Shown here piece by piece: positions 1 to 10,860 of a stretch of 64,000 nt of DNA. The stretch spans positions 19,210-83,209 of the forward strand of contig JAAMPI010000046.1 of assembly GCA_013054445.1 (NCBI GenBank). Reading direction: 5' to 3'. Within the stretch, counting starts at the first letter, position 1, and every line of letters starts with the position of its first letter. The position numbers were made by a program, and so were the translations under genes. The notes under the pieces are model-generated. The model did not search any database, was not told the origin of the DNA, and saw only the letters and a program-made list of their open reading frames with translations. This stretch comes from Cudoniella acicularis (lineage: Eukaryota; Ascomycota; Leotiomycetes; Helotiales; Helotiaceae).

Positions 1-2412
1 TACCTATAAAGCTCGACGAGAATATAACCTTCTAGCTAAGCTCGTAAAGATCGACGTCTATAGCGACTAAGTAATTATATAACCCTTTATAAACGTCTAT
101 ACGGACCTTATCTTAATTCTTATAGATCTAATCGAGGGTAATAGCTTTATAGGCTATAAACGTATCTATATAGTATTACTAAAAGAGATAGCTAGTATAA
201 AAGAGAGGCGAGAACTCTCTATAATAGGTGTATAAGCGATACTAGTAGAACTAGCGTTACTTAAGATAGGTCTAGGACTATAGTTAATAGTCTTATTATA
301 ACTATATCTTATAGTGCTATCTATAATCGCTATAAAGGAAGAAGAGAACGTAGTAGAGAGATATATAAGCCGCGTATATTAGGCTAATATAGGCGAGCGT
401 TAGTTCTCGCTTATATAGGTTATAGACCGTAAGGACGATATTATAATAAGAGGCGCTATTAAACTCGTCTATAAGGATAGCCGTAACCTCGTTACTCGTT
501 AAGAGGTTCTCGCGACGACGATCCGCCCCGAACTCTATAATTAGACATATCTAGGGGTTAAGGAGTAGTCGAAACTAGCTACTTATAGGTTCTACTAAGC
601 GCTTATAGGCGGTCTTATAGAGGGGGATAAACAGATTATAGGTTATAAGTATATCTAAGAGCTCTAATAGGACTATCTAATCTAGGGTCGGATAGCGGTT
701 AATCCGTATATCTATAGCGTACTCGGGGTTATAGAAGAAGAGCTAAGTAAAGGCTAGCGTACGCCTATCCTCGGTCTATAATAGGCCTTAGAGGTAAAAG
801 AGCTTACTATAGATTTAAAAGCACTAGATCCTATCCTATAGGCTAAGCCGGGTATCTTTATTATAGCTAATCAAGGTAAACGCTAGCGTAGAGTTATATT
901 TACGGATATCCTTCCGGAACCTACGGGCCTAGGGAGAGGTATCCGTGAAAAGCGTCCGTAGCGTAGTCGGGATAGGCTATAATAGCTTTAACTAACCGTC
1001 TTCTCGTATATAGTAGGCTAGGAACTACTTATCCGAAAGCACCTACTCGTCGATAAAGTAGAGAGCTTAGTAGAACTCGTATTCGTAGTATAGCTCTCCT
1101 AGACTATATATCGCCTATAACGGATCGAATTAAGAGATAAAGCCGCGAGGACGGTCGATTACGTCCCTAGCCTCCGTCTCACGGCGAACCCGTGCCCGCT
1201 CTCGCCTTTCCGCGGCAATCTTAGCTACTCGCGCGGTCCGTAAGGCCTCTTACTACTCGCCCGGGAGAGTAGGATCGATTCGGGGACGTCTCGCGGGCCG
1301 TGAGGGCTCGATACATGTAGAGGCGGCCCGTTTATAGCCTAAGCGCGTCCGTAGAGGAGAATTTAGATCGACTTCTTGAAGGGGGGCCTGTCGCGTCGTG
1401 TCCTACGTAAAGTTAGGGGCTATAGCGGCTCGAAGGGAGAAAAAAGGGGGATTCCTACTCGACACCGCGAGCACTCACTATACGTATAGCCTCGGCGGGG
1501 GTTAGTCGGGAAGTCCGAGAGAGGGAGCGTTCGCTTACACTTCCTATACTTCTTCTGAGAGAGAGAAATCTATAAGGGGAGAGAGAGAGAGAGGATATAA
1601 TCAAGGGAGAGAAGACGTGAGGGTGAGATTAGATAAGCATAGAGGTCAACACGCCGAACTAATCAGGGCGGCTGAAATTCACACTTTTCGGGACTACTCC
1701 GGCATTTAGCACTAATATTATATAGACTATAGAGAATCTTAATATAAGTAGATAAACTATTAAGCTAGGAGAATTATAAAGATTTAGACTAGGAATTAGA
1801 TAGAGACAACCTATTACTAGAGGTCAGCGAATACTAGATACTTACCCGCGTTAATAATAATATATATATATAGAGACTACTAGTCGAGAATAGTCTAAAC
1901 TAGATATTAGACAAGCTATATTTTAAGGAAGATAAGAGGACTTAAGATAAGCCTATCTTTAAAGAACTATATTAAATTATATATAGGGATACGTAAAGAA
2001 TCGTCTTTATAGCCTAATATAACAAGCTAGGAGAACGCTATTATATCGCTATTATACTAATCTATAATAAACAACTACTAATCTTCGACGATAAAGCAGA
2101 ACCTAGGAGTGTCTAAGAAATAGTCGCGATTAGTAACGACAAAAGGATCTAAGAAAAGACTATACTAATAATCGGCTTAAGGACTAACTACGTCTAGGAC
2201 TAGGTTATAGGGACAAATAAGCTATAGTTATACGTTCTATATCAGCTTATAGAAGCTATAGACTAGTATAGAGTATAGGAAAACCTCTTAATAAAGAATA
2301 CTCTTATTAAATCACAAGTCTATAAGGCTATTATAATAGTAGGGTATAGACAGCTTATTATTAATATTAAGCTTAATAGAATCTAAACATAAGCTATAAT
2401 TGATTTAGGTAT
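1..2412. mobile_element. RIP-mutated repeat (unidentified transposon remnant)
   Basis: This stretch has almost no CA or TG dinucleotides: by eye fewer than ten in the first 1,000 bases, where well over a hundred would be expected. TA is extremely frequent while CG is still common. That is the classic product of fungal repeat-induced point mutation (CpA to TpA), which acts on duplicated DNA, so the region was once part of a multi-copy element. Every reading frame is closed by stops, and no domain can be recovered by eye. A less mutated, GC-rich and CpG-rich core lies at about 1140-1690. The element runs off the left edge of the window. Its class is not determinable from what can be read here; the possible LTR next to it suggests an LTR element, but that is inference. 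Confidence 0.7.
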
Positions 2413-2581
2413 TGTAGTGGGGAAGTCAGTCGGTCGCTGGGTGGTCACGTGGTTCGCAGACACGTGACCTACGCGAAGGAGGATAAAAGACGTGTTCTCG
2501 GGCAGCTTAGCTTCTTCTTCTTAAGTCAAATTAACGTCTATTTGAACTCCCTCCCTTTTGGGTTGTATTTGTCCTTCTACA
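2413..2581. repeat. possible LTR (169 bp, TGTAG...CTACA)
   Basis: The segment begins TGTAGTGGGG and ends CCTTCTACA, the TG...CA termini expected of an LTR, and it sits exactly at the border between the RIP-mutated block and ordinary sequence. The five flanking bases (GGTAT and ATGGT) do not form a target-site duplication, and no convincing primer-binding site or polypurine tract is seen. The segment itself is much less RIP-mutated than the block on its left. This is a tentative call. Confidence 0.3.
2443..2469. promoter_or_regulatory. perfect 9-bp inverted repeat with two CACGTG boxes
   Basis: GGTCACGTG at 2443-2451 is followed, after a 9-base spacer, by its exact reverse complement CACGTGACC at 2461-2469. 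Each arm contains the palindromic E-box CACGTG, a site bound by bHLH factors of the Cbf1/Pho4 type in fungi. It lies inside the possible LTR, so it may be a promoter element of the transposon. Function is inferred only. Confidence 0.4.
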
Positions 2582-2640
2582 ATGGTGACCTACGCAGGGA
2601 GGGTAATCAGGGCTAAGCCCTAATATCCTGTCGTCTCTTG

Positions 2641-2748
2641 GAATCGCAATCAGAATCAGAGTCAAGATCGGAATCGGAATCAAAGTCGGAATCAAAGTCA
2701 GAATCAGAATTAAAGTCAGAATCGGAACTAGAATCGGAATCAGAATCG
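2641..2748 (+). repeat. degenerate hexanucleotide repeat (GAATCR), 18 units
   Basis: Eighteen consecutive 6-base units close to GAATCA/GAATCG fill exactly 108 bases, with variants such as AAGTCA and GAACTA. Read in frame, it would encode an alternating Glu-Ser/Lys-Ser tract without stops, bounded by TAA about 30 bases upstream and again at 2758. After it come two imperfect copies of a segment reading CTGCCTAAGAGAAAGG (near 2753 and 2870). It looks like a microsatellite derived from, or beside, a repeat element; there is no evidence that it is translated. Confidence 0.7.
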
Positions 2749-4747
2749 TCGTCTGCCTAAGAGAAAGGCATCCAAGTCATCGAGTCCCTTGCGAATCACC
2801 GTTTGCCTACACAATGGCATTTTCCCCTTCGAGTCGTCGTCTGCCAAAATATGGCCTTTACGAATCGTCTGCCTAAGAGAAAGGTTTAATAGGAAGGCTT
2901 ACTTGAACAGATTGTTGAGCAGAGCAAGAAATATCCAAACGATGTGTGCAAAGGTTCCGTAACGAATCTAATTGCATGAGCACAATGTATGAGGACTGGG
3001 GAGGCCTGGGGCCTCAAGATCAAGAATTATACCTTTATAAGCTCGAGTAGAGTGTGAGAATTTGGCACCTTCAATTTAGCTTGAATGGCAAAAAAGGCGA
3101 AGAACTGCAAGAATTAGTACCCGAGGATTATGAAACCGTGTGCTGTTCCAGCTGACGCAAATCATGACACTCTGACCATTAACCCACCAAATAGGCAGCG
3201 CAATTCCATATTGGTAGCTATTGTCTTGAGATCAGCTTTCATGACGAGAACCAATTACAGCCAACAGCCTACGTAAGATATCTATATTTTATCAGAGAAA
3301 CGCTGTTTGGAAGTGCCAGGGCAGTAGCTTACGGTGCCCCCAAAAGAGCTGATGTATATGCCCACGAAGAAATGACGGCAGAGGCAGTAAGGCCAGCTCC
3401 CACGCTGCGGTTTGCAACTATAAATCTTCAAAGAGCCGTATTAGTCATAAGCATTCCTGAAGGTAGGGACAAGTTCACGCCTCGGTAGTTTTATTATCTT
3501 CACCAAACGATCGTTTCAAAAGCTTCGTTACAACGCTCATACCTGGAAAAGTCATTTCGCAGTCATAACCAGACACCATGGTGCTTACCCAGCGCAAATG
3601 CAACGCCCAATCCAACCACTACTCCATAGCCCACTCCCGGGGAAAGCGGAATTGGAACGGTTACGGTTGTGGAATCAGCCATTTTGCTGTTGGAGTGCAC
3701 AAAACAATAAACTAAAAAAACCAAACTGACGAAACCTGGGTGAATGTTGCTTATAATATACTATCTCAACATTGTCCCAAGCACTTGCCCAATTTTGCTG
3801 AATAGAGACGGCTGACTTGACAATATCAGGAGGAAGCACACAAATCATGGGTGTGTATTCCATCATGGAGCAAGACTCCTAAATCCCAATTTGCGGTAGG
3901 GTAGAACACGCTAAGGAAGGCCTTGATCGGAAGAGAATTTCCACATTATCGACTGGAAAGAGGGTATCCGCATCCCAGGTGCAGGTTTGTATTAAACTAG
4001 CCGAACTCCACACATTGGTTCACCATTAGTTTCCAGTCTATCGGATGACCACCTTCAAACTTCATCCCACTTAACCTATCAGCCCTAAAGCATGAAAATT
4101 CCTGACTTCGCACAAAAATCACTGTAGTGGGGACTCTCGTTTTGGCAAGTTTGCTGAAACCCCCCTTTCATGAGCCTCACGGGGCCCACCTCCGGGCATG
4201 CATTCCACGAACTTTATATAGAAAATCTCAACGTCGATCTATCTTATCGAGAAGCACGCCATACTAGCGTGAATAAGAACATCGCTTAGCCCTATCTTCG
4301 AGGGAGCAGTGGATGAAACAAGTCACGAATCCACTACTTGAGGAGAAATGAAGACTCAAAATATTTAAAGTGGTTTCTGGACTCAGAACTCTTGGCCTAT
4401 TTGGAATATTGAAGGTGGTGTTGTTGGTACAGTTGACAGAGAATGTTGGGAACTTGGGGCCCTATCAACAAAACACTCCTGCTTCAAAAAACCTGCGATG
4501 CCAAGGATGGGGGAGATACGGCACATAAGGCCTACTTGGGATGACGTGATTAATGTTCGCAAAGATTGACAATTACCAAGTCACTAGGGTCTGGACAGAA
4601 CACTGCCTGGAAAAAGGTGTCCTCTGCTTTCAAAGATATTTTCGTCGATGCGACTGAAACATACCTCACCGTATGATATTGTCAAACTTTGGGACACTTC
4701 CATTCTAATCTACTCAACAATCGAAAATAGGTTCAATATAAACAGAA
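2749..4747. other. intergenic, no gene recognised
   Basis: About 2 kb without a supported gene. The left 150 bases carry repeats of the CTGCCTAAGAGAAAGG type. A 63-codon minus-strand frame at 3675-3866 exists but has no recognisable feature. The 5' part and promoter of the monooxygenase gene to the right must lie in the last few hundred bases. Confidence 0.5.
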
Positions 4748-6246
4748 AAGAAACAAGGGATCATGAACGCCTTCGCCATGAGCACACCCGGGCATGTAAA
4801 TCCTGGCTTCTGGCGACAACCGGCAAACCGCTCCCAAGAATATAACTACATCGAATACTGGATCTCCCTCGCCAAAACCCTTGAGAAAGGAAAATTCCAT
4901 GGCCTCTTCCTCACAGACATGTTGGGAATCTACGATGTGTATAAAGGGCCAGATAATATATACTCGGTGTTGCCAGGTGCTGCACAATTCCCCATTACAG
5001 ATCCATTGTACTGAATTCTCTGCAATTCCAAAGGGAAAAAAGAGCTGATAAGAAACAGTCTTGCCGTGGCAGCCATGACCACAGTAACGAAATCCCTCTC
5101 CTTTGGAATCACAGCCTCAACAACGTACGAGCACCCCTCCGCGCTCGCAAGAAGATTTTCAACACTTGATCACTTGAGCAACGGTCGTGTAGGCTGGAAC
5201 ATCGTAACAAGTTACCTCGAAAACGCTGCGAGAAATCTAGGACTCAACACGCAAATTCCACGCGATGAACGGTACGCCATTGTAATGGAGTATCTTGAGG
5301 TGATGTATAAACTGTGGGAAGGGTCTTGGAGGGATGATGCTGTGGTGAAGGATCTTGTCACACGACAATACACGGTCCCGGAAAGAGTGCGCAGGATTGA
5401 TCACAAAGGGTGAGGTTGTTTCCCCACCTCGAAATACGACTCGGTCCTGACAACTATTAGAAAAACCTTCTCCGTCGCAGGTCCGCACACTGTAGAACCT
5501 TCATGTCAAAGAACACATTTCATATTCCAAGCTGGGACGAGCACAGAAGGAAAGAAATTCGCAGCGAAACATGCGAAAACGATGTTCGTTCCCGGAATGG
5601 AGTCACGCATTGTGCGCAAATCAACAAATGAGATTCGTGCGCCGGCAATGGAGCAAGGCAGAGACCCGAAAGGAATCAAGCTATTGGTCGGAATGCTCGT
5701 GATTGTTGACGAGACGGATGATCTGGCGCAAGCAAAATACGAGGACGATTTGTCGTATGCGGACTTGGAAGGCTCCCTTGCGCTGTTTGGAGGCTGGACG
5801 AGTGCCGATTTCAGTAAATTTTCTGACGATGAAGATTTCGCGTTCACGGGCCCGGGTGCCATCCAGAACATGATCACTTCGTGGAGTGCGACGATACCGG
5901 GAAGCAAAGGCACCGAGTGGACAAAGGCCAGAATTGCGAAAGAACTTGCATTGGGAGGGCCTCACCCTAAGGCTATTGGTTCTGCAAAGACCGTGGCAGA
6001 TATTCTAGAAAACTGGACCCTGGAAGGAGACGTGGATGGGTTTAGCTTGTCGTACGCTGTCTCTCCGGTGGTTTGAAGACATGATCAAGTGGTTGTTTCC
6101 AGAACTCAGAGAGCGTGGGGTATTTTGGGCAGACTATGCGGTGCCTGTAGGAACAACTCGCAAGCAGTATCTGAACGATGGAAAGGGGCCGAGACTGCGA
6201 GACGATCCAGGGAGCAAAGTATAAGTGGGAAGGCGAGACGCTCTGA
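4748..6246 (+). pseudogene. FMN-dependent luciferase-like monooxygenase (NtaA/SnaA/DszA family), frameshifted
   Basis: The translation matches component A of the nitrilotriacetate/dibenzothiophene monooxygenase family, flavin-dependent oxygenases that use reduced FMN from a partner reductase. Landmarks in order are LNAF-like NAFAMSTPGH at the start, GKFHGLFLTDMLG, LARRFSTLDHLSNGRVGWN, DERY, WEGSW, FQAGTS, AAKHA, LALFGGW, and DVDGFSLSYAVSP near the C-terminus. Two clean introns are seen: 5008-5058 and 5410-5460 (51 bp each), both restoring family-like sequence. After SYAVSP (about 6070) the frame breaks. FEDMIKWLFPELRERG continues in the +1 frame, and a second slip near 6220 separates GSK from YKWEGE. 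The first exon and the start codon were not found: the frame opens after a TAA at 4739, with a likely acceptor at 4744-4745, and the first ATG is 4763. Family membership is firm; the alternative to a pseudogene is two base-call errors. Confidence 0.75.
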
Positions 6247-6430
6247 GAAAAGAGAGTTTTGAATTGAAGTTGGTAGATGTTGAACAAGCAACCCACAAAT
6301 TTACAGAGGCTGGTATGCAAGACCAATTCCAGCTCACATTGCGGAATTGGATCCGGGAAGCAGAACTTTCCCATCGTGGAATTGTTGAAGAAACCTATAG
6401 GCGTGAGAAGGGTTGGGATGTTCGCGCGTA

Positions 6431-6644
6431 TCTCTCCGACCATAATGCGCGCAGAAGAGCGAACTCGCACAAAACACTCGAAAATCGACAGCTACGAATT
6501 GAAAAGTGCTAAAATTCGAGTCAATGAGAGGATAGGCTGGATTAGGATAAGTCCACTTTTTTCTTATAATGTGTCACAGTAGCAGAGATATTGAGCGTGC
6601 TATAACCTATTTCGCGATACTGCGCACATAAACGGACGAGGAGA
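6431..6644. mobile_element. MITE-like element, copy A (214 bp)
   Basis: One of three full copies of a short element with imperfect terminal inverted repeats. The left end reads TCTCTCCGACCATAATGC; the right end, reverse-complemented, reads TCTCCTCGTCCGTTTATG. Both ends are followed inward by a GCAGTATCGCGAA-like stretch (GCAGAAGAGCGAA at the left end of this copy). Both sides are flanked by TA (6429-6430 and 6645-6646), as for Tc1/mariner-type insertion. The interior shares TAGGCTGGATTAG and TGTCACAGTAG with the other copies. It has no coding capacity and lies about 185 bp downstream of the broken monooxygenase gene. Confidence 0.75.
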
Positions 6645-6937
6645 TAGTACCTATAAAAATAGAAAAGTTATGCAAACACATCACTGAAAGAACATCACGA
6701 AAGAAACCAAAATACCCGGATGAATCATAAAAGATGTAAACAAAGTCAGACCAGTAAAGTATACGTACTGAATGCTATGATCCTACCTTTCACTAATTAA
6801 ACATAAATGCCTTGACTAAATGCGGCGGCCCCATATCCGTTTCGGTTGCTTTTCCATATTCCATTACCCAACACAACGCCTCGTCTTCGAAACCATTTAC
6901 CCAAGGCATTCATCCAGAAGAATCAAAATCACTTTCT

Positions 6938-7633
6938 TTATAGAGCAAAGACAGCAGCAAAAACACCGACAACCCCGGCCAGAGAAGCCCCAATTCGAAT
7001 ATTGTCGGCAGAAGCAGCAGATGACTTGGTGGCTGTGGCGGCTCCAGAGGATGCAGTGGCAACTCCACCGGCGGTGGCTGAACGCGAAATGTTAGCCTCG
7101 TCCTCGAGTCTTGAAAATAGATATCTCCAGGGAAACTTACATCCTCCCGAGGTAGCAGTGGGACCTGAGCCGGTGCCGGCGCTTCCAGTGGAACCTTGGG
7201 TTACGGCAACGGTAGCACCGGCCGAGGCGCTGCCAGTTTGACTGCCAGTTTGAGTTGCGACTGACGAGCCCACCGAGGCCTTGCAGTTCGTGTTGCACAA
7301 CAAAAATGCGGCATTATCGGCTGCGGTTCCATTGCCCTGAGGGCAGGCATTGATACAGGCGTTGAGGGCGTTGGATGGCGAGGATGGAGCAATAAGGCAC
7401 TTGTTACGACAAGTTGCGTCGCCAGCCGCGCCTTGGGAAACATCAGCATTTAATTCATCAGCAAATGAATTTGGGATTGGGAACTTACAGAGGGTCAGGC
7501 AGGCGGCTTCGCTGGATTGAGCTGGATCTTGGGCAGCAGTGCCGGAAACTACAGCACTGGTTGTGGTAGCATTTTGGGCGTTGACGGCGATGGCAGCGAA
7601 AATGCTGGAGAGGATGACTGTAGCGAAACGCAT
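6938..7633 (-). CDS. secreted Cys/Ser/Ala-rich protein, probable GPI anchor
   Basis: A 191-residue protein in three exons (7633-7489, 7431-7141, 7077-6938). The introns 7432-7488 (57 bp) and 7078-7140 (63 bp) both have GTAAGT donors, and the second has a CTAAC branch site. A signal peptide (MRFATVILSSIFAAIAVNAQ) is followed by a core with paired cysteines (CLTLCAAG, CRNKC, CINAC, CNTNC: four CxxxC pairs). Then come a Ser/Thr/Gly/Ala-rich stalk and a hydrophobic C-terminus (IGASLAGVVGVFAAVFAL) typical of a GPI attachment signal. It is probably displayed on the cell wall or membrane. The Cys spacing does not fit a standard CFEM domain and I do not recognise a named family. It stands alone, and the upstream 600 bp holds its promoter. 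Confidence 0.8.
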   Translation of the reverse strand: MRFATVILSSIFAAIAVNAQNATTTSAVVSGTAAQDPAQSSEAACLTLCKFPIPNSFADELNADVSQGAAGDATCRNKCLIAPSSPSNALNACINACPQGNGTAADNAAFLLCNTNCKASVGSSVATQTGSQTGSASAGATVAVTQGSTGSAGTGSGPTATSGGCKFPWRYLFSRLEDEANISRSATAGGVATASSGAATATKSSAASADNIRIGASLAGVVGVFAAVFAL

Positions 7634-9296
7634 GTTGATGGTGATGTGGTGGGAGGGTTATTAAAAGTATTAATTAGTAGAGTGACGTGATGGAGGTCTT
7701 TTAACGAGTGTAAGACGGAAAAGTAACGACAGTTGATGTTGAGGATGTAGGAAGAAGAGAGAAGTGGAAAAGTCGAAGAAGGACGAAAGGGATTACATCA
7801 ATACGGCGCTAAGCGAAATTGGCAACTTGAAAACAAGTCAAAAAGGGATGCGGGGGTGCATGGGAGGGATGCGCGTGGCGATCCACTAGGTTGAATTGGG
7901 GACCTCCTGGCCGGCACTGCATGTCCACCGTGACACGGTCGCGTTTCTCTGAATCATGACTTTTGAATGAAAATAAGGATTACGAAGACCCTTCGTCTTC
8001 TTGCTGAGAGTGGTGAGGGTGAGGCATTATCCTACTGCCGATGCCTGTTTTCAGCATACTTCTTTCGTCCGTCCAGGATAAGTTTTAAGCCCATTACGAG
8101 GAATACGAGGGCCGTGATCTATTAATACTCGCTTCCATAGCCGCAGGCCCATTCATGGTAGACTCACTTTAAACGTGGCCAATCAGCCGGTCTCGTCTTG
8201 AAGCCTTGACAAACAAAATCTCCACAAACAACAACAAGTATGAACGCTAAACATGCTGTGCGACAATTTGATGTTATGGATGCAAGTTCGCAGATCAATC
8301 TTTATCTTCAGAAATCATATGGTGACATCAACATTCTGCTCCTCCTTGGGCACCCCTTCACGAAGCAAATCACATTTCAAAAGTAAATAAAGGTATTGAT
8401 TGGTATTCTTCATTTTCGATTCTGTCTTTTACAAAGAATCCCCAGGCGAGATGAAGAATTCATATGCGGGTTGTCAAGTGTAGAAAGACGTTGTAATACA
8501 TTTCTTTCACCGTTACCACAACGTAAGACAAGTCTTTCGTGTTGGGCTCCTCGCCACCCAGTAGTTCAATAGATTGCTGGACTCTCGCTTGTTTTGATTC
8601 GAATGTCGAGATAACCAGTATGTTAAGGCCCGTGGCTTATCTGTGTGGGGAAGACTTCGTAGGAAGAAGCAGAAACGGTCAGTAACGAACACGCGCTTTA
8701 CCTCGAACAAAATGGCGAACATGGGGAGCAATGAAGGGGGAAAACATGAGATCTGAAAGCGGTCGTGGTAGGAGTAGCACCTGCTTGCTCGAATGCTTGA
8801 TCTTGAACACATATATCTTAGCTTGCAATGCTGGCGGAACAAGAGTTGGTCGCTAGAGCCAAGGAACACGATACGATGTGTGGGGAGTGGCGACTCGCTG
8901 CCATTTTCCATTCGTGATGTGCCCAAGTCCTGCCATAAGGTAACTTCGCATGAGGAGTTGGAAGTTCCATCTGCCAGAGTCCAAGTGCGAAACTGATTCG
9001 TCACAGAAAGTTGGAGTAGGCGTAAAAGTCGTGTCCTCTGCTTGGCGATTATTTGTTGGAAAACCTTTCTCCTAAGAAAGTGTGGTTGTGCAAAATTTCC
9101 ACTTGAATTCATTTGTCCGAAGAAGCCAACGTAACATTGATCGAAACCCCAAGCTTGCCGTGACATAATTGAAAACGGTACTACCATAGAAGATCAGGGC
9201 GAACTGGCGAAGGATACCACAATTCAAACTTATTTGAACCAAGCTCCTCGTGGCGCCACAGACAAATCTGATGCGTTTGGGATCATCCCCACGGAG
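7634..9296. other. intergenic with one unassigned frame
   Basis: The only long frame is a minus-strand one at 8513-9187, listed separately. The rest shows no domain, repeat or RNA signature. Confidence 0.4.
8513..9187 (-). CDS. uncertain 224-codon open frame
   Basis: An uninterrupted frame beginning with ATG at 9187. It encodes a Cys-, Tyr- and Arg-rich sequence with no signal peptide, membrane segment or recognisable domain. A real gene here would be intronless, unlike most neighbours. Its amino-acid make-up is not typical of a conserved protein, so a chance frame is more likely than not. It is listed only because of its length. Confidence 0.18.
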   Translation of the reverse strand: MVVPFSIMSRQAWGFDQCYVGFFGQMNSSGNFAQPHFLRRKVFQQIIAKQRTRLLRLLQLSVTNQFRTWTLADGTSNSSCEVTLWQDLGTSRMENGSESPLPTHRIVFLGSSDQLLFRQHCKLRYMCSRSSIRASRCYSYHDRFQISCFPPSLLPMFAILFEVKRVFVTDRFCFFLRSLPHTDKPRALTYWLSRHSNQNKRESSNLLNYWVARSPTRKTCLTLW

Positions 9297-10123
9297 CTAT
9301 GCCACCTCATTCAGGAATTTCATATACTGTTGTGCACATCCCCTCTCTACTCTTTTCCTTATCTGCCGCGCGGATAGCTTTTGGAATTGTAGCCCAAGAT
9401 CCTTCCAGACCTCTATCGTTGGACGATGGTCATCAAAGACGACGATAGTTTCCTTCCAGTCCGGCATACTATGTCGCATTTCAAGATCCACTGCTGATAT
9501 ATCATAGCCTTCGATTGGAATGTCGCACGCCAAAGCGTTTCGCATGGCCAGCTTTCGGATCTTGTGGGTGGACTCGCATTCGAGGAATTGTTAGAATGGA
9601 CGGTGGTCATCCTCAGTGAAACTAGGGATATAGGCGGTATCGATTGAGTAGTTGATGTATGTCTAGAAACCAACTTGAGCTTTGTCCGTGAGAGGTAGTA
9701 CGTGCGAGTGCCGCGGCTGACATGGAGGAGAGGAGAGAGAGGTTGATTGAAAACGATTCTCCCCGAACTATACCAACCGACACAATGAACGCGAGGCTGA
9801 AAGTGGTCTCCTAGGGCGTAGTCCCATATCTTGAGTTATAGCTCAACGGGAAGCGCAGTGAAGCCATGGAACGACATTTGCGAGACCCATGCCCGATATC
9901 CCGTCACATCCAAATACGATGTCTCCCTCAAAGCATATTCCCACGACTCTGTCAAGTCCAGCGACTTCTCCTTTCTATCGACTGCAAGTGTTGGGAGAAG
10001 CGCACGGAGAGTATCGCGGCGGTCGTAGCCTAGGGCTGGCGCAAAACGCAGGAGCTCAAGGTCAAGATATTCTTCGCGAGTTCGAAGTTTACGGTCTGGT
10101 GCAGATGGATTGATGATCTTCAT
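9297..10123 (-). pseudogene. decayed 2EXR-domain gene
   Basis: Starting from ATG at 10123, the frame runs to LPVEL, where a TAA (9836-9838) interrupts the 2EXR core and LKIWDYAL follows directly. Intact family members read LP.ELQLKIW, so the stop replaces the glutamine. Near 9665 the frame shifts; YINYSIDTAYIPSF and WKETIVVFDDHRPTIEVWKDLG continue in another frame, with a further TAA at 9591-9593. 2EXR proteins are fungal proteins of unknown biochemical role, common as multigene families in Pezizomycotina. Two stops plus one shift make a working product unlikely. The glutamine-to-stop change (CAA to TAA) is the kind RIP produces. Related genes lie at 26.4-31.6 kb. Confidence 0.75.
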
Positions 10124-10602
10124 GGTGAAGCTGTGTGCGGCGGTGGACTAGAGATAACGGTGTTAGTAGAAAAGAATCGATTTGCCGGTCGCCATGCAAA
10201 GGGGAAGTGTTTGTGGAGCTGGAAAGATGGGATTTCGAGTAGGAGTGAATTGTTTGTTTGGAAAATAAAAATAAAATAGTAATTGGAGGGGCAGAGCTGG
10301 GAAATCCATGGCGGAATGATGACTAAGCTCTTTTTCTGCCGCCCCCGTTCTGTGAAGCTAACGAATCTCCCGACCGCCTCAAAATATTGTAACTGTCGCG
10401 GTCGCGATTTGAACTAATACTTTCACTCGAAATATCATTTCACCCAACACCTACGCTCCCAGCCGCGAGCATGGAACATTGCACAGCTGTATACCTTCAC
10501 TCCATCTGTTTCCCAGACATGCTTGGACACTAGAAGAAGTCTTCTCAAATCGCAACGTGTCAGTCACGACAGATTGCAAAATGCCCACGTTTGGAGGTTC
10601 TT
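10124..10602. other. intergenic, nothing recognised
   Basis: No frame, repeat or RNA signature that can be supported. Confidence 0.4.
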
Positions 10603-10860
10603 TTATTGCTTCATGGCTTCCCTAAAATAGGGTTGATTCCTGTTGCTTCCAATATAATGTCCCCGCAATGCTGGTGCAAAATCCAAATCAGAATATTCAG
10701 ACGTTTCCAAGTATATCTTCAAATCCCCCCGAACCCCCCTCCCCCAAGTCCCATCCTCCAAGACAAGCGTTCGCAGCAGAGTGGGCCAAATCATACTTTT
10801 CAACCAGCGGGGCTTTTCAATCTCTTCGTCGCAGGTATTAATACCTTCGATGCCTTGTAC
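10603..10860 (-). CDS. C-terminal gene fragment, unknown protein
   Basis: An 85-codon open frame ending in TAA at 10603. It is protein-like (EKPRWLKSMIWPTLLRTLV, then SEYSDLDFAPAL, ending FREAMKQ) but is preceded immediately by TGA and has no start codon of its own. It could be a last exon whose upstream exons I could not find, or a relic. The short motif EYSDLDFAPAL resembles EYLDLELLRFAPAL at the start of the 2EXR pseudogene on the left (around 10060), so the two may descend from the same family. Function unknown. Confidence 0.35.
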   Translation of the reverse strand, partial: VQGIEGINTCDEEIEKPRWLKSMIWPTLLRTLVLEDGTWGRGVRGDLKIYLETSEYSDLDFAPALRGHYIGSNRNQPYFREAMKQ

